A stretch of 64,000 bases of DNA from Streptomyces ochraceiscleroticus (GCF_000720485.1 NZ_JOAX01000020.1:186001-250000), one strand, 5' to 3'. Positions 24,524 through 32,745 are shown, numbered from the stretch's first letter. The notes: generated by a model not told the origin, from the letters alone. Translations and numbers: made by a program.

Positions 24524-24709
24524 GACGTGACGCCGCGCAGGGTGCCGGACCGGACGCCGCCGCCGCGCGGAAGCGGTGCCGCGCCGACTCGGCACCGCTT
24601 CCGGCGGGAGTGGCCGGCCCTGGCGAGGGCGGACCCGGTACGGAGGCCCGGTCCCCGGCGTACGGAAACGGCTCGCGCCCAGCCTTTCCGCTCGCACCCG
24701 GCGCGGCAA

Positions 24710-24731
24710 CCGTTGCACGACGTTGCAACGG
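24710..24731. promoter_or_regulatory. Inverted repeat CCGTTGCA-N6-TGCAACGG
   Basis: Perfect 8-6-8 inverted repeat in the divergent region between the YihY-family gene and the GAF-regulator gene, about 80 nt upstream of the latter. The dyad form and position suggest an operator, possibly for autoregulation by the GAF protein. Confidence 0.55.
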
Positions 24732-24812
24732 ATCTGCCGATTCCGCCTCCGCCGGGCCCCGGCCCCGGCACGATGGGCCGCGGCGATACCCCAAAACAGC
24801 ACAAGCGGAGCG

Positions 24813-26114
24813 ATGTTGAGCACACGGCACCACGACAGGACCCGGACCCCCGTCCTGGCAGCGGCGCTGGACCCCCGGGAAGCGGCCCGCCGGCTGGCTT
24901 CCGTACGGGAGGCCACCCTCGCGGGGGACGAACCGCCCGACGGCCCCCGCAGCGTGATCGGGGAATCCTGGCGGCGGGTGATCGGCAGCGGCCTCGACCC
25001 GGACCGGGACCGCCGCGCGCGGCCGCTGTCCCTGACCGAGCTGGAGGAGCGCCGGGCCCGCTCGCAGCTGCTGCGGCTGCTGCCCGTACTGCACTCCCAC
25101 CTCCTCCCGGCCGCGGACGCCGCGCAGCAGATCCTGGTGGTGACCGACCCCGAGGGCCGGGTGCTGTGGCGGGAGGGCGCGGCCCCGGTGCGCCGGATGG
25201 CCGACCGGCACGGCTTCGAGCCGGGCGCCGACTGGACCGAGGACGTGGTCGGCACGAACGGCATCGGTACCGCGCTGGTCACCCGCGCCCCGGTCCTGGT
25301 GCACTCCGCCGAGCACTACGTCCGCACCCACCACCAGTGGACCTGTGCCGGGGCGCCGCTGCACGACCCGCGCGACGGGCGGCTGCTGGGTGTGGTGGAC
25401 CTCAGCGGCCCGGCGCACTCCTTCCATCCCACGACGCTCTCGCTGGTCTCCGCGGTCGCCCGGCTCGCCGAGTGCGAGGAGCGCACCCGGCACCTGGCCG
25501 CGCTGGACCGGCTGCGGGCGAGCGCCGCGCCGCTGCTCGCCCGGCTGGGCGGGCGGGCGCTGGCCGTGGACCGGGACGGCTGGACGGCCGCGGCCACCGG
25601 CACGGCGCCGCCCACGCGGATCGCGCTGCCCCGGTCGCCGCAGGCCGGCCCGCTGTGGCTGCCGCGGTACGGCGCCTGCGCGCTGGAGCCGCTGCCGGGC
25701 GGCTGGCTGGTGCGGATCGGGGAGGACGGGCCGCCGGGGCCCGCGCCGAGCCGGGTGGTGCTGGACCTCAGCGGCCGGGCCGGCTGGACGGTGACGGTCG
25801 GCGGCCCGGCCGGAAGCTGGACGCACGAGCTGAGCCCGCGCCACGCCGAGCTGCTCTTCACCCTGGCCGTCCACCCCGAGGGCCGCACGTCGGCGGAGCT
25901 GGCCCTCGACCTGTTCGGCGACGCCCGCCGCACGGCGACGGTCCGCGCGGAGCTCTCCCGGCTGCGCCGCACCCTCGGCTGCGTCCTCTCGCACCGCCCG
26001 TACCGCTTCGCCGACGAGGTCGACGTCGATCTGCGCCGCCCGCCGCGCGCGCCGGATCTCCTCCCCCACTCCACGGCGCCTTCGGTGGTCGCGGCGCGAG
26101 CGGGCTGCCGCTGA
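24813..26114 (+). CDS. GAF-domain transcriptional regulator (AcoR/DhaR-like sensor, no AAA domain)
   Basis: This 433-aa regulator has an N-terminal sensor (SVIGESWRRVIGSGLDPDRD near 45-65, typical of AcoR-type activators). A GAF domain spans about 75-225, including WTEDVVGTNGIGTALVTRAPVLVHSAEHYV and APLHDPRDGRLLGVVDLSGPA. A C-terminal winged-helix-like part (about 335-410; RTSAELALDLFGDARRTATVRAELSRLRRTLG) replaces the sigma-54 AAA+ domain seen in Gram-negative relatives. Such proteins in Streptomyces are often next to aldehyde or alcohol dehydrogenase genes; none is here. The start is ATG 24813, with TTG at 24816 an alternative giving better spacing from GGAG. A dyad operator lies upstream. 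Confidence 0.82.
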   Translation: MLSTRHHDRTRTPVLAAALDPREAARRLASVREATLAGDEPPDGPRSVIGESWRRVIGSGLDPDRDRRARPLSLTELEERRARSQLLRLLPVLHSHLLPAADAAQQILVVTDPEGRVLWREGAAPVRRMADRHGFEPGADWTEDVVGTNGIGTALVTRAPVLVHSAEHYVRTHHQWTCAGAPLHDPRDGRLLGVVDLSGPAHSFHPTTLSLVSAVARLAECEERTRHLAALDRLRASAAPLLARLGGRALAVDRDGWTAAATGTAPPTRIALPRSPQAGPLWLPRYGACALEPLPGGWLVRIGEDGPPGPAPSRVVLDLSGRAGWTVTVGGPAGSWTHELSPRHAELLFTLAVHPEGRTSAELALDLFGDARRTATVRAELSRLRRTLGCVLSHRPYRFADEVDVDLRRPPRAPDLLPHSTAPSVVAARAGCR

Positions 26115-26179
26115 GGGCCGGGCCGCGTGGGCCGGTACCGGAGGCCCGGGCCGTCGCACCGCATGATTGGGTGACGGCC

Positions 26180-26746
26180 ATGACCGAGACTGTCACCACC
26201 TGGTACCTGGAGCAGACCGCCCCGGCGGACCTCGTGCCCGCCGTCGAGCCGCCCGCCGAGCAGGAGGTCCGGATCGTGCTGTCCGGGACGCCGCTGCCCG
26301 AGTTCAGCCGGTTCCTGTACACGGCGGTGGGCGGGGACGTGACCTGGACGGACCGGCTGGCGTGGACGTACGCGGAGTGGGAGACGCACCTGAAGCAGCC
26401 CGGTACGGAGACATGGGTGGCGTACGAGCGGGGGACGCCGGCCGGGTTCATCGAGCTGCAGGCCCGGCCGGACGCGTCGGTGGAGATCGTCTACTTCGGC
26501 CTGATCCCGGCGTTCCGCGGCCGGCGGATCGGCGGCCATCTGCTCTCGTACGGCATCGCGCGCGCCTGGGACCTGGCCGATCGCCGGCCGGAGTGCGAGC
26601 CGACGAAGCGGGTGTGGGTGCACACCTGCAGCAAGGACGGCGAGTATGCGATGGCCAACTACCAGCGCCGCGGGTTCCGGGTGTACGACACGACCGTGAC
26701 GGAGGAACCCGAGATGGCGGCGCCGGGCCCCTGGCCTGGCGCCTGA
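26180..26746 (+). CDS. GNAT-family N-acetyltransferase
   Basis: This is a 188-aa GCN5-related acetyltransferase. The acetyl-CoA motif A is VEIVYFGLIPAFRGRRIGGHLL (about 97-118; the R-G-R-R-I-G-G loop binds the pyrophosphate), and motif B is around TCSKDGEYAMANYQRRGFRVY. It is transcribed in the same direction as the GAF regulator and 65 bp after it, so it could be co-transcribed. The start is ATG at 26180; GTG at 26171 is in frame. The substrate is unknown. A strong terminator follows. Confidence 0.88.
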   Translation: MTETVTTWYLEQTAPADLVPAVEPPAEQEVRIVLSGTPLPEFSRFLYTAVGGDVTWTDRLAWTYAEWETHLKQPGTETWVAYERGTPAGFIELQARPDASVEIVYFGLIPAFRGRRIGGHLLSYGIARAWDLADRRPECEPTKRVWVHTCSKDGEYAMANYQRRGFRVYDTTVTEEPEMAAPGPWPGA

Positions 26747-26757
26747 GCCACGCCCCG

Positions 26758-26793
26758 GGCGCCGGTCACCTCAAGCGGAACGTGACCGGCGCC
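26758..26793. terminator. 12-bp stem terminator
   Basis: GGCGCCGGTCAC (26758-26769) and its exact complement GTGACCGGCGCC (26782-26793) flank a 12-nt loop. It starts 11 nt after the acetyltransferase stop and insulates the sulfur operon downstream. Confidence 0.8.
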
Positions 26794-26877
26794 ACAATGT
26801 CTCACTTTTCAAGACATACTCGTCCGCATTTTGGACGACGGTGGACTGGTCCAAGACCGTCGTGACACGCTTCCGTC

Positions 26878-26961
26878 ATGTCTCGAGCTGGAATTGCCTT
26901 GGTGAGTCGGCGCCACGTCGACCTTGCGCGCGTGTCCAGCGCCATCTGTCAGGCGCGCTGA
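26878..26961 (+). CDS. Sulfur-operon leader peptide (27 aa)
   Basis: The ORF encodes a 27-residue peptide containing RRHVDLARVSSAIC, the hallmark of the actinomycete putative leader peptides found upstream of sulfur-assimilation genes. Its single cysteine is residue 24, codon TGT at 26947-26949. ATG 26878 has no strong ribosome site; an internal GTG at 26902 (VSRRHVDL) is an alternative start. Its position, 230 bp upstream of cysI, and the overlapping RNA pairing described at 26946-27008 support cysteine-responsive ribosome stalling. Confidence 0.8.
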   Translation: MSRAGIALVSRRHVDLARVSSAICQAR

Positions 26962-27008
26962 CGCTGTACCCACAGGGGTCGGCGACTCTGACCGGTAACC
27001 CCTGACAG
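26946..27008 (+). promoter_or_regulatory. Attenuator-like alternative pairing after leader peptide
   Basis: CTGTCAG (26946-26952) covers the leader's Cys codon and is exactly complementary to CTGACAG (27002-27008). The latter overlaps the 3' arm of a competing hairpin CAGGGGT / ACCCCTG (26973-26979 and 26998-27004). A ribosome at the Cys codon would therefore choose between the two structures. A small hairpin GTCAG / CTGAC (26948-26952, 26958-26962) also encloses the leader stop codon. Confidence 0.6.
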
Positions 27009-27190
27009 CACCCAGCTCCACCGACTTTCCCGCCGTCCCCATCGTCGCGGACGTGCGACCACCCCTGATCCGGCAAGTCATGCCAAGGCGCGCTTCCACG
27101 CGTCGCGATCCGGCACGTCTTCGCAGGTCACAGTGGGTGCACCTTGCCTGAAACCGCATCCCCTGCAGCCGCCGAGAAGGACGTATCACC

Positions 27191-28882
27191 ATGGCCGCCA
27201 CTCCGGAACGCCCCGCCACGACCCGCCGCAAGGCCGGACGCCACCGCGGCGAGGGGCAGTGGGCCGTTGGTCACTTCACTCCGCTCAACGGCAATGAGCA
27301 GTTCAAGAAGGACGACGACGGTCTCAATGTGCGGACACGCATTGAGACGATCTACTCCAAGCGCGGCTTCGACTCGATCGACCCCAATGACCTGCGCGGA
27401 CGGATGCGCTGGTGGGGCCTCTACACCCAGCGCAAGCCCGGCATCGACGGCGGCAAGACCGCGGTCCTGGAGCCGGAGGAGCTGGACGACAAGTACTTCA
27501 TGCTGCGCGTGCGCGTGGACGGCGGCCGGCTGACCGTCGCGCAGCTCCGCGCCATCGGCGAGGTCTCCGAGCAGTACGCCCGCGGCACCGCGGACATCAC
27601 CGACCGGCAGAACATCCAGCTCCACTGGATCCGCATCGAGGACGTCCCCGCCATTTGGGAGAAGCTCGAGAGCGTCGGGCTGTCCACGACCGAGGCATGC
27701 GGCGACTGCCCACGTGTGATCATCGGCTCCCCGGTAGCCGGCATCGCCGCCGACGAGATCATCGACGGCACCCCGGCCGTGAACGAGATCCACGAGCGCT
27801 ACATCGGCAGCAAGGAGTTCTCCAACCTGCCGCGCAAGTTCAAGACCGCGGTCTCGGGATCCCCTGTCCAGGATGTGGTCCACGAGATCAACGACGTGGC
27901 CTTCGTGGGCGTGAACCACCCCGAGCACGGCCCCGGCTTCGACCTCTGGGTCGGCGGCGGCCTGTCCACCAACCCCAAGCTCGCCCAGCGCCTGGGCACC
28001 TGGGTGCCGCTGGACGAGGTCGCGGACGTCTGGGCCGGTGTCGTCGGCATCTTCCGTGACTACGGCTACCGCCGGCTGCGCAACCGCGCCCGGCTGAAGT
28101 TCCTGGTCGCCGACTGGGGCGTGGAGAAGTTCCGGCAGGTGCTGGAGGACGAGTACCTGAAGCGGAAGCTGGTCGACGGCCCCGCGCCCGAGGCGCCCAC
28201 CTCGAAGTGGCGCGACCACATCGGCGTCCACAAGCAGCAGGACGGCCGCTTCTACGTGGGCTTCGCGCCGCGCGTCGGCCGCGTCGACGGCAAGACGCTC
28301 ACCAAGCTCGCCGAGCTGGCCGCCGAGCACGGCTCGGACCGCCTCAACACCACCGTCGAGCAGAAGATGATCATCCTCGACGTGACCGAGGACCAGGTCG
28401 ACTCGCTGGTCGCCGGGCTGGAGGCGCTGGACTTCCAGGTCAAGGCGTCGCCGTTCCGGCGCGGCACGATGGCCTGCACCGGCATCGAGTTCTGCAAGCT
28501 GGCCATCGTCGAGACCAAGGGCCGCGGCGCGTCCCTCATCGACGAGCTGGAGCGCCGGATGCCGGACTTCCAGGAGCCGGTCACCATCAACCTCAACGGC
28601 TGCCCGAACGCCTGCGCCCGTATCCAGACCGCGGACATCGGTCTCAAGGGCCAGCTCGTCCTGGACGACAACGGCAACCAGGTCGAGGGCTACCAGGTGC
28701 ACCTGGGCGGCGCGCTGGCCCTGGAGGCCGGCTTCGGCCGCAAGGTCCGCGGCCTGAAGGTCACCGCCGATGAACTCCCCGACTACGTCGAGCGGGTGCT
28801 GCGCAACTTCGAGGCGGAGCGCACCGACGGCGAGCGGTTCGCCCAGTGGGCGGCCCGTGCCGAAGAGGGTGCTCTCAAGTGA
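27191..28882 (+). CDS. cysI: Assimilatory sulfite reductase (siroheme, 4Fe-4S)
   Basis: This 563-aa ferredoxin-type sulfite reductase carries out six-electron reduction of sulfite to sulfide in the cytoplasm. It has the two tandem nitrite/sulfite-reductase ferredoxin-like and catalytic domains. The cluster and siroheme-bridging cysteines are C429 and C435 (CTGIEFC) and C471 and C475 (NGCPNAC). The N-terminal half contains the siroheme arginine region (RQNIQLHWIRIEDVP, GDCPRVIIGSPVAGI). The start is ATG at 27191 with AAGGACG upstream. It is the first gene of the sulfate-reduction operon, under the leader peptide. The sirohydrochlorin chelatase at the end of the cluster supplies its cofactor pathway. 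An alternative nitrite-reductase role is unlikely given the cys neighbours. Confidence 0.95.
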   Translation: MAATPERPATTRRKAGRHRGEGQWAVGHFTPLNGNEQFKKDDDGLNVRTRIETIYSKRGFDSIDPNDLRGRMRWWGLYTQRKPGIDGGKTAVLEPEELDDKYFMLRVRVDGGRLTVAQLRAIGEVSEQYARGTADITDRQNIQLHWIRIEDVPAIWEKLESVGLSTTEACGDCPRVIIGSPVAGIAADEIIDGTPAVNEIHERYIGSKEFSNLPRKFKTAVSGSPVQDVVHEINDVAFVGVNHPEHGPGFDLWVGGGLSTNPKLAQRLGTWVPLDEVADVWAGVVGIFRDYGYRRLRNRARLKFLVADWGVEKFRQVLEDEYLKRKLVDGPAPEAPTSKWRDHIGVHKQQDGRFYVGFAPRVGRVDGKTLTKLAELAAEHGSDRLNTTVEQKMIILDVTEDQVDSLVAGLEALDFQVKASPFRRGTMACTGIEFCKLAIVETKGRGASLIDELERRMPDFQEPVTINLNGCPNACARIQTADIGLKGQLVLDDNGNQVEGYQVHLGGALALEAGFGRKVRGLKVTADELPDYVERVLRNFEAERTDGERFAQWAARAEEGALK

Positions 28883-29061
28883 GTGAGCGCGCCGCTCCGT
28901 TCTTCTGCCCTTACTGCGGGGACGAGGACCTGCGGCCTTCGGAGGAAGGCCACGGGGCCTGGGAATGCCGGTCCTGCAGCCGGGCCTTCCGGCTGAAGTT
29001 CCTGGGGCTGCTGAGCCCGGGGACCGCCAACTCCCCCGCCACCGACGGAGGTACACAGTGA
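28879..29061 (+). CDS. Zinc-ribbon mini-protein in the cys operon
   Basis: This 60-aa protein overlaps the cysI stop by 4 nt (GTGA) and the cysH start by 4 nt, so all three are translationally coupled. It has a zinc-ribbon of two CxxC knuckles, CPYCGDEDL and CRSCSRAF, 20 residues apart, with no ferredoxin-like spacing. Its tight placement between sulfite reductase and APS reductase suggests a role in that pathway, for instance as an assembly or electron-transfer partner, but I cannot assign a function. Too small to be named by domain alone. Confidence 0.8.
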   Translation: MSERAAPFFCPYCGDEDLRPSEEGHGAWECRSCSRAFRLKFLGLLSPGTANSPATDGGTQ

Positions 29062-29777
29062 CCACCGCAACCGACGCCCAGCAGACCGCACGCGCCGAAG
29101 ACCTTCAGGCGCTCGCCGAGCAGGCGGGCCGCGACCTGGAGGACGCCTCGGCGCTGGAGATCCTCAAGTGGGCCGCCGAGACCTTCGGTCCGCGCTTCTG
29201 CGTCACCTCCTCGATGGAGGACGCGGTCGTCGCGCACCTGGCCTCGCGGGCCTTCCCCGGCGTGGACGTGGTGTTCCTGGACACCGGCTACCACTTCCCG
29301 GAGACCCTCGGTACCCGGGACGCGGTCGCGGAGGTGATGGACGTCAACGTCATCACCCTGAAGCCGCGTCAGACGGTGGCCGAGCAGGACGCCGAGCACG
29401 GGCCGAAGCTGCACGACCGCAACCCGGACCTGTGCTGCGCGCTGCGCAAGGTCAAGCCGCTCGAAGAGGGCCTGACGGCGTACGACGCGTGGGCGACGGG
29501 CCTGCGCCGGGACGAGTCGCCCACCCGGGCGAACACCCCGGTCGTCGGCTGGGACGCCAAGCGCCAGAAGGTGAAGGTCTCGCCGATCGCGAAGTGGACG
29601 CAGGCCGACGTGGACGCCTACGTCACCGAGCACGGCGTGCTCACCAACCCGCTGCTCCAGGACGGCTACGCCTCGGTCGGCTGCGCCCCCTGCACGCGGC
29701 GCGTGCTGGAGGGCGAGGACGTCAGGGCCGGCCGCTGGGCCGGCAGCAACAAGACCGAGTGCGGACTGCACGGATAG
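29058..29777 (+). CDS. cysH: APS/PAPS reductase, 4Fe-4S type
   Basis: This 239-aa enzyme reduces adenylyl sulfate (or its 3'-phospho form) to sulfite using thioredoxin. The nucleotide-binding part includes FCVTSSMEDAVVAHL and FLDTGYHFPETL. The iron-sulfur cysteine set of assimilatory APS reductases is complete: C126-C127 (DLCCALRKVKPL) and C209-C212 (VGCAPC). The catalytic cysteine C235 is in the C-terminal ECGLHG. E. coli PAPS reductase lacks these four ligands, so APS is the likely substrate even though an APS kinase follows. GTG 29058 has GGAGG (29047-29051) six nt upstream and overlaps the previous stop. Confidence 0.93.
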   Translation: MTTATDAQQTARAEDLQALAEQAGRDLEDASALEILKWAAETFGPRFCVTSSMEDAVVAHLASRAFPGVDVVFLDTGYHFPETLGTRDAVAEVMDVNVITLKPRQTVAEQDAEHGPKLHDRNPDLCCALRKVKPLEEGLTAYDAWATGLRRDESPTRANTPVVGWDAKRQKVKVSPIAKWTQADVDAYVTEHGVLTNPLLQDGYASVGCAPCTRRVLEGEDVRAGRWAGSNKTECGLHG

Positions 29778-29814
29778 CGCGGCACGCACGATGACGGACA
29801 CTCAGGAGATATCC

Positions 29815-30348
29815 ATGACGGGCGCCACGATCTGGCTGACCGGTCTGCCGAGCGCGGGCAAGACGACCATCGCGCACGAACTGGCCGGCAAGCTGCGCGG
29901 CGAGGGCCACCGCGTCGAGGTGCTCGACGGCGACGAGATCCGGGAGTTCCTCTCCGCGGGCCTCGGCTTCAGCCGGGAGGACCGGCACACCAACGTCCAG
30001 CGCATCGGCTTCGTCGCCGAGCTGCTGGCCAGCAACGGCGTCAAGGCGCTGGTGCCGGTGATCGCACCGTACGCGGACAGCCGGGAGGCGGTGCGCAAGC
30101 GCCACCAGACCGAGGGCACCGCGTACCTGGAGGTGCACGTCGCGACGCCCGTCGAGGTGTGCTCCGAGCGCGATGTGAAGGGCCTGTACGCCAAGCAGGC
30201 GGCGGGCGAGATCTCCGGGCTGACCGGCGTCGACGACCCGTACGAGGCCCCCGAGTCGCCCGATCTGCGGATCGAGTCGCACACCCAGACCGTGCAGGAG
30301 TCCGCGGCGGCGCTGCACGCGCTGCTCACCGAAAGGGGACTGGCATGA
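29815..30348 (+). CDS. cysC: Adenylyl-sulfate kinase
   Basis: This 177-aa APS kinase makes PAPS from APS and ATP. The P-loop GLPSAGKTT is at residues 10-18. It is followed by the family motifs [74 protein letters not shown] and [17 protein letters not shown]. The start is ATG at 29815 because CAGGAG lies six nt upstream; the in-frame ATG 29791 is less likely. Its stop overlaps the cysD ATG by 4 nt. With a cluster-type CysH in the same operon, PAPS may serve sulfation rather than reduction. Confidence 0.93.
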   Translation: MTGATIWLTGLPSAGKTTIAHELAGKLRGEGHRVEVLDGDEIREFLSAGLGFSREDRHTNVQRIGFVAELLASNGVKALVPVIAPYADSREAVRKRHQTEGTAYLEVHVATPVEVCSERDVKGLYAKQAAGEISGLTGVDDPYEAPESPDLRIESHTQTVQESAAALHALLTERGLA

Positions 30349-31177
30349 CGACGGCAACGGCCATCACCGGTACCGGCCCGACCCCGGAGGGCGACGACTC
30401 TCCGTACGCGCTGTCCCACCTGGACGCGCTGGAGTCGGAGGCGGTGCACATCTTCCGTGAGGTGGCGGGCGAGTTCGAGCGGCCGGTGATCCTCTTCTCC
30501 GGCGGCAAGGACTCCATCGTCATGCTGCACCTGGCGCTGAAGGCGTTCGCGCCCGCGTCATCGACCGAGGTGAGCTGCGCGAGCGCCCCGACGGTACGCG
30601 GAACCCGCTGCAGACCGTTCCGCTGCTGGACGCCATCGACAAGGGCCGCTACGACGCGGTCTTCGGCGGTGGCCGCCGGGACGAGGAGAAGGCCCGCGCC
30701 AAGGAGCGCGTCTTCTCGCTGCGCACCGAGTTCGGCGGCTGGGACCCGCGCCGGCAGCGCCCGGAGCTGTGGCAGCTCTACAACGGCCGGCACTCCCCCG
30801 GTGAGCACGTCCGGGTCTTCCCGCTCTCCAACTGGACCGAGCTGGACGTGTGGCAGTACATCGGCCGCGAGAAGATCGAGCTGCCCGCGATCTACTACGC
30901 GCACGAGCGCGAGGTCTTCGCCCGCAACGGCATGTGGCTGGCGCCGGGCGAGTGGGGCGGCCCGAAGGAGGGCGAGCGGGTCGAGAAGCGGCTGGTGCGC
31001 TACCGCACGGTCGGCGACATGTCCTGCACCGGCGCGGTGGACTCCGATGCGGCCGACAACGACGCCGTGATCGCGGAGATCGCCGCCTCCCGGCTCACCG
31101 AGCGGGGCGCCACGCGGGCCGACGACAAGATGTCCGAGGCCGCCATGGAGGACCGTAAGCGCGAGGGGTACTTCTAA
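30345..31177 (+). pseudogene. cysD: Sulfate adenylyltransferase subunit 2, broken by internal deletion and frameshift
   Basis: CysD is the PP-loop ATP sulfurylase subunit that adenylates sulfate with the GTPase CysN. The first 71 residues are normal, including the PP-loop [21 protein letters not shown]. At about 30555-30557 the frame is lost. The correct sequence resumes in another frame as [19 protein letters not shown], and continues normally through [21 protein letters not shown] and [12 protein letters not shown] to the proper end GYF at 31177. About 40 residues that should lie between, including the HVDTGHNFPE motif, are missing. The total length of 833 nt is not a multiple of three. Either the strain cannot make active CysD or the assembly has lost about 120 bp here. 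Confidence 0.9.
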
Positions 31178-31179
31178 CC

Positions 31180-32529
31180 ATGAGCACTGTTACTGACGGC
31201 GTCATCGACGCCGGCGCGACCTCGCTGCTGCGGTTCGCCACCGCGGGCTCCGTCGACGACGGCAAGTCCACCCTGGTCGGGCGGCTGCTGCACGACTCCA
31301 AGTCGGTCCTTGCGGACCAGCTGGAGGCCGTGGAGCACGCCTCCCGCAACCGCGGTCAGGAGGCGCCGGACCTGGCGCTGCTGACCGACGGGCTGCGCGC
31401 CGAGCGCGAGCAGGGCATCACCATCGATGTCGCCTACCGCTACTTCGCCACGCCCCGGCGGCGGTTCATCCTCGCCGACACCCCGGGCCATGTGCAGTAC
31501 ACCCGCAACATGGTCACCGGCGCCTCCACCGCCGAGCTGGCCGTGGTGCTGGTCGACGCCCGCAACGGTGTCGTCGAGCAGACCCGCCGGCACGCGGCGG
31601 TCGCCGCGCTGCTGCGCGTCCCGCACGTGGTCCTCGCGGTGAACAAGATGGACCTGGTGGACTACCAGGAGTCGGTCTTCGCGGCCATCGCCGAGGAGTT
31701 CACCACCTACGCCGCCTCGCTGGGCGTCCCGGAGATCACCACGATCCCGATCTCGGCGCTGGCCGGGGACAACGTGGTGACCCCGTCGGCGAACATGGAC
31801 TGGTACGGCGGCCCGACGGTGCTGGAGCACCTGGAGACGGTGCCGGTCACCCACGACCCCAGCGCCGATGTGGCCCGCTTCCCGGTCCAGGTGGTCATCC
31901 GGCCGCAGACCGCCGAGCACCCCGACTATCGCGGTTACGCGGGCCAGATCGCCTCCGGCGTGCTGCGCGTCGGCGAGCGCGTGAAGGTGCTGCCCTCGGG
32001 CGCCACCTCCACCATCGAGGGCATCGACGCACTGGGCGAGTCGGTGGACGTGGCCTGGGCGCCGCAGTCGGTGACCATCCGGCTCACCGATGACCTGGAC
32101 ATCTCCCGCGGTGACCTGATCGCCCCGGCCGACGCCGCGCCAGCCGTGAGCCAGGACATCGAGGCGACCATCTGCCACGTCGCGGACCGGCCGCTCGTCG
32201 AGGGCCAGCGGGTGCTGCTCAAGCACACCACCCGCACGGTCAAGGCAATCGTCAAGGAGATCCGCTCCCGGCTCACGCTGGACGACCTGTCCCAGCACCC
32301 GGCGCCGGGCGAGCTGGTCGCCAACGACATCGGCCGGATCAGGGTCCGTACCGCCGAGCCGCTGCCGGTGGACGCCTACGCGGACTCCCGGCGCACCGGC
32401 TCGTTCCTGCTCATCGACCCGTCCGACGGTACGACGCTGACCGCCGGCATGGCCGGTACCGCGTTCGCCGAGGACGCCGAGGCGGCCCGCGCCCAGCAGG
32501 CGGCCGACGACGAGGGCTGGGACTTCTAG
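31180..32529 (+). CDS. cysN: Sulfate adenylyltransferase subunit 1 (GTPase)
   Basis: This 449-aa elongation-factor-like GTPase drives sulfate adenylation with CysD. The P-loop is AGSVDDGKSTLVGRLL (about 22-37), the switch region GITIDVAYRYFATPRR, G3 ADTPGHVQY and G4 NKMDLVD. They are followed by two beta-barrel domains. The gene starts 2 nt after the cysD stop, so it relies on the broken gene for coupling; its own frame is intact. There is no C-terminal APS-kinase fusion, consistent with the separate cysC. A strong hairpin (32599-32658) separates it from the transporter genes. Confidence 0.95.
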   Translation: MSTVTDGVIDAGATSLLRFATAGSVDDGKSTLVGRLLHDSKSVLADQLEAVEHASRNRGQEAPDLALLTDGLRAEREQGITIDVAYRYFATPRRRFILADTPGHVQYTRNMVTGASTAELAVVLVDARNGVVEQTRRHAAVAALLRVPHVVLAVNKMDLVDYQESVFAAIAEEFTTYAASLGVPEITTIPISALAGDNVVTPSANMDWYGGPTVLEHLETVPVTHDPSADVARFPVQVVIRPQTAEHPDYRGYAGQIASGVLRVGERVKVLPSGATSTIEGIDALGESVDVAWAPQSVTIRLTDDLDISRGDLIAPADAAPAVSQDIEATICHVADRPLVEGQRVLLKHTTRTVKAIVKEIRSRLTLDDLSQHPAPGELVANDIGRIRVRTAEPLPVDAYADSRRTGSFLLIDPSDGTTLTAGMAGTAFAEDAEAARAQQAADDEGWDF

Positions 32530-32598
32530 TCATGGCGGGCGAGGCGTTCTCGACGTTCGCGAAGGAGGGCGGCCGGATCGGCAGCGGCGCCCTCGGCA

Positions 32599-32658
32599 GC
32601 GGGCAGGGCGGAGTCGGCCGATGTGTGCGCTGACGCCGCTCCGCTCCGCCCTGCCCGC
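32599..32658. promoter_or_regulatory. 15-bp perfect stem between cysN and transporter genes
   Basis: GCGGGCAGGGCGGAG (32599-32613) pairs exactly with 32644-32658 across a 30-nt loop. It could terminate, attenuate or mark an RNA processing point inside the sulfur cluster. A 33-codon open frame (32532-32633, Cys at codon 31) starts 2 nt after the cysN stop and ends inside the loop, but has no ribosome site. Confidence 0.6.
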
Positions 32659-32745
32659 AGGACCCTTCCGAAGACCACCTGACCTGCCGGGCGCGCCCTA
32701 GCCAAGGGGCGCGTACCGCCCGGCCCACCGAGAGGAACCCCTCCC

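Noticed and set aside
23007..26159. 1050-residue minus-strand open frame
   Set aside because: It spans several genes of both strands and reads as repeats of Arg/Ala/Pro; shadow of the GAF-regulator and YihY-family genes.
26821..26860. Imperfect dyads (CGTCC-N7-GGACG, TTGGAC...GTCCAA) upstream of the sulfur leader
   Set aside because: Short arms and overlapping alternatives; not distinguishable from chance at this composition.
32532..32633. 33-codon ORF after cysN as a definite gene
   Set aside because: No ribosome site and Gly/Ser-rich composition; kept only as a speculative finding with the hairpin.
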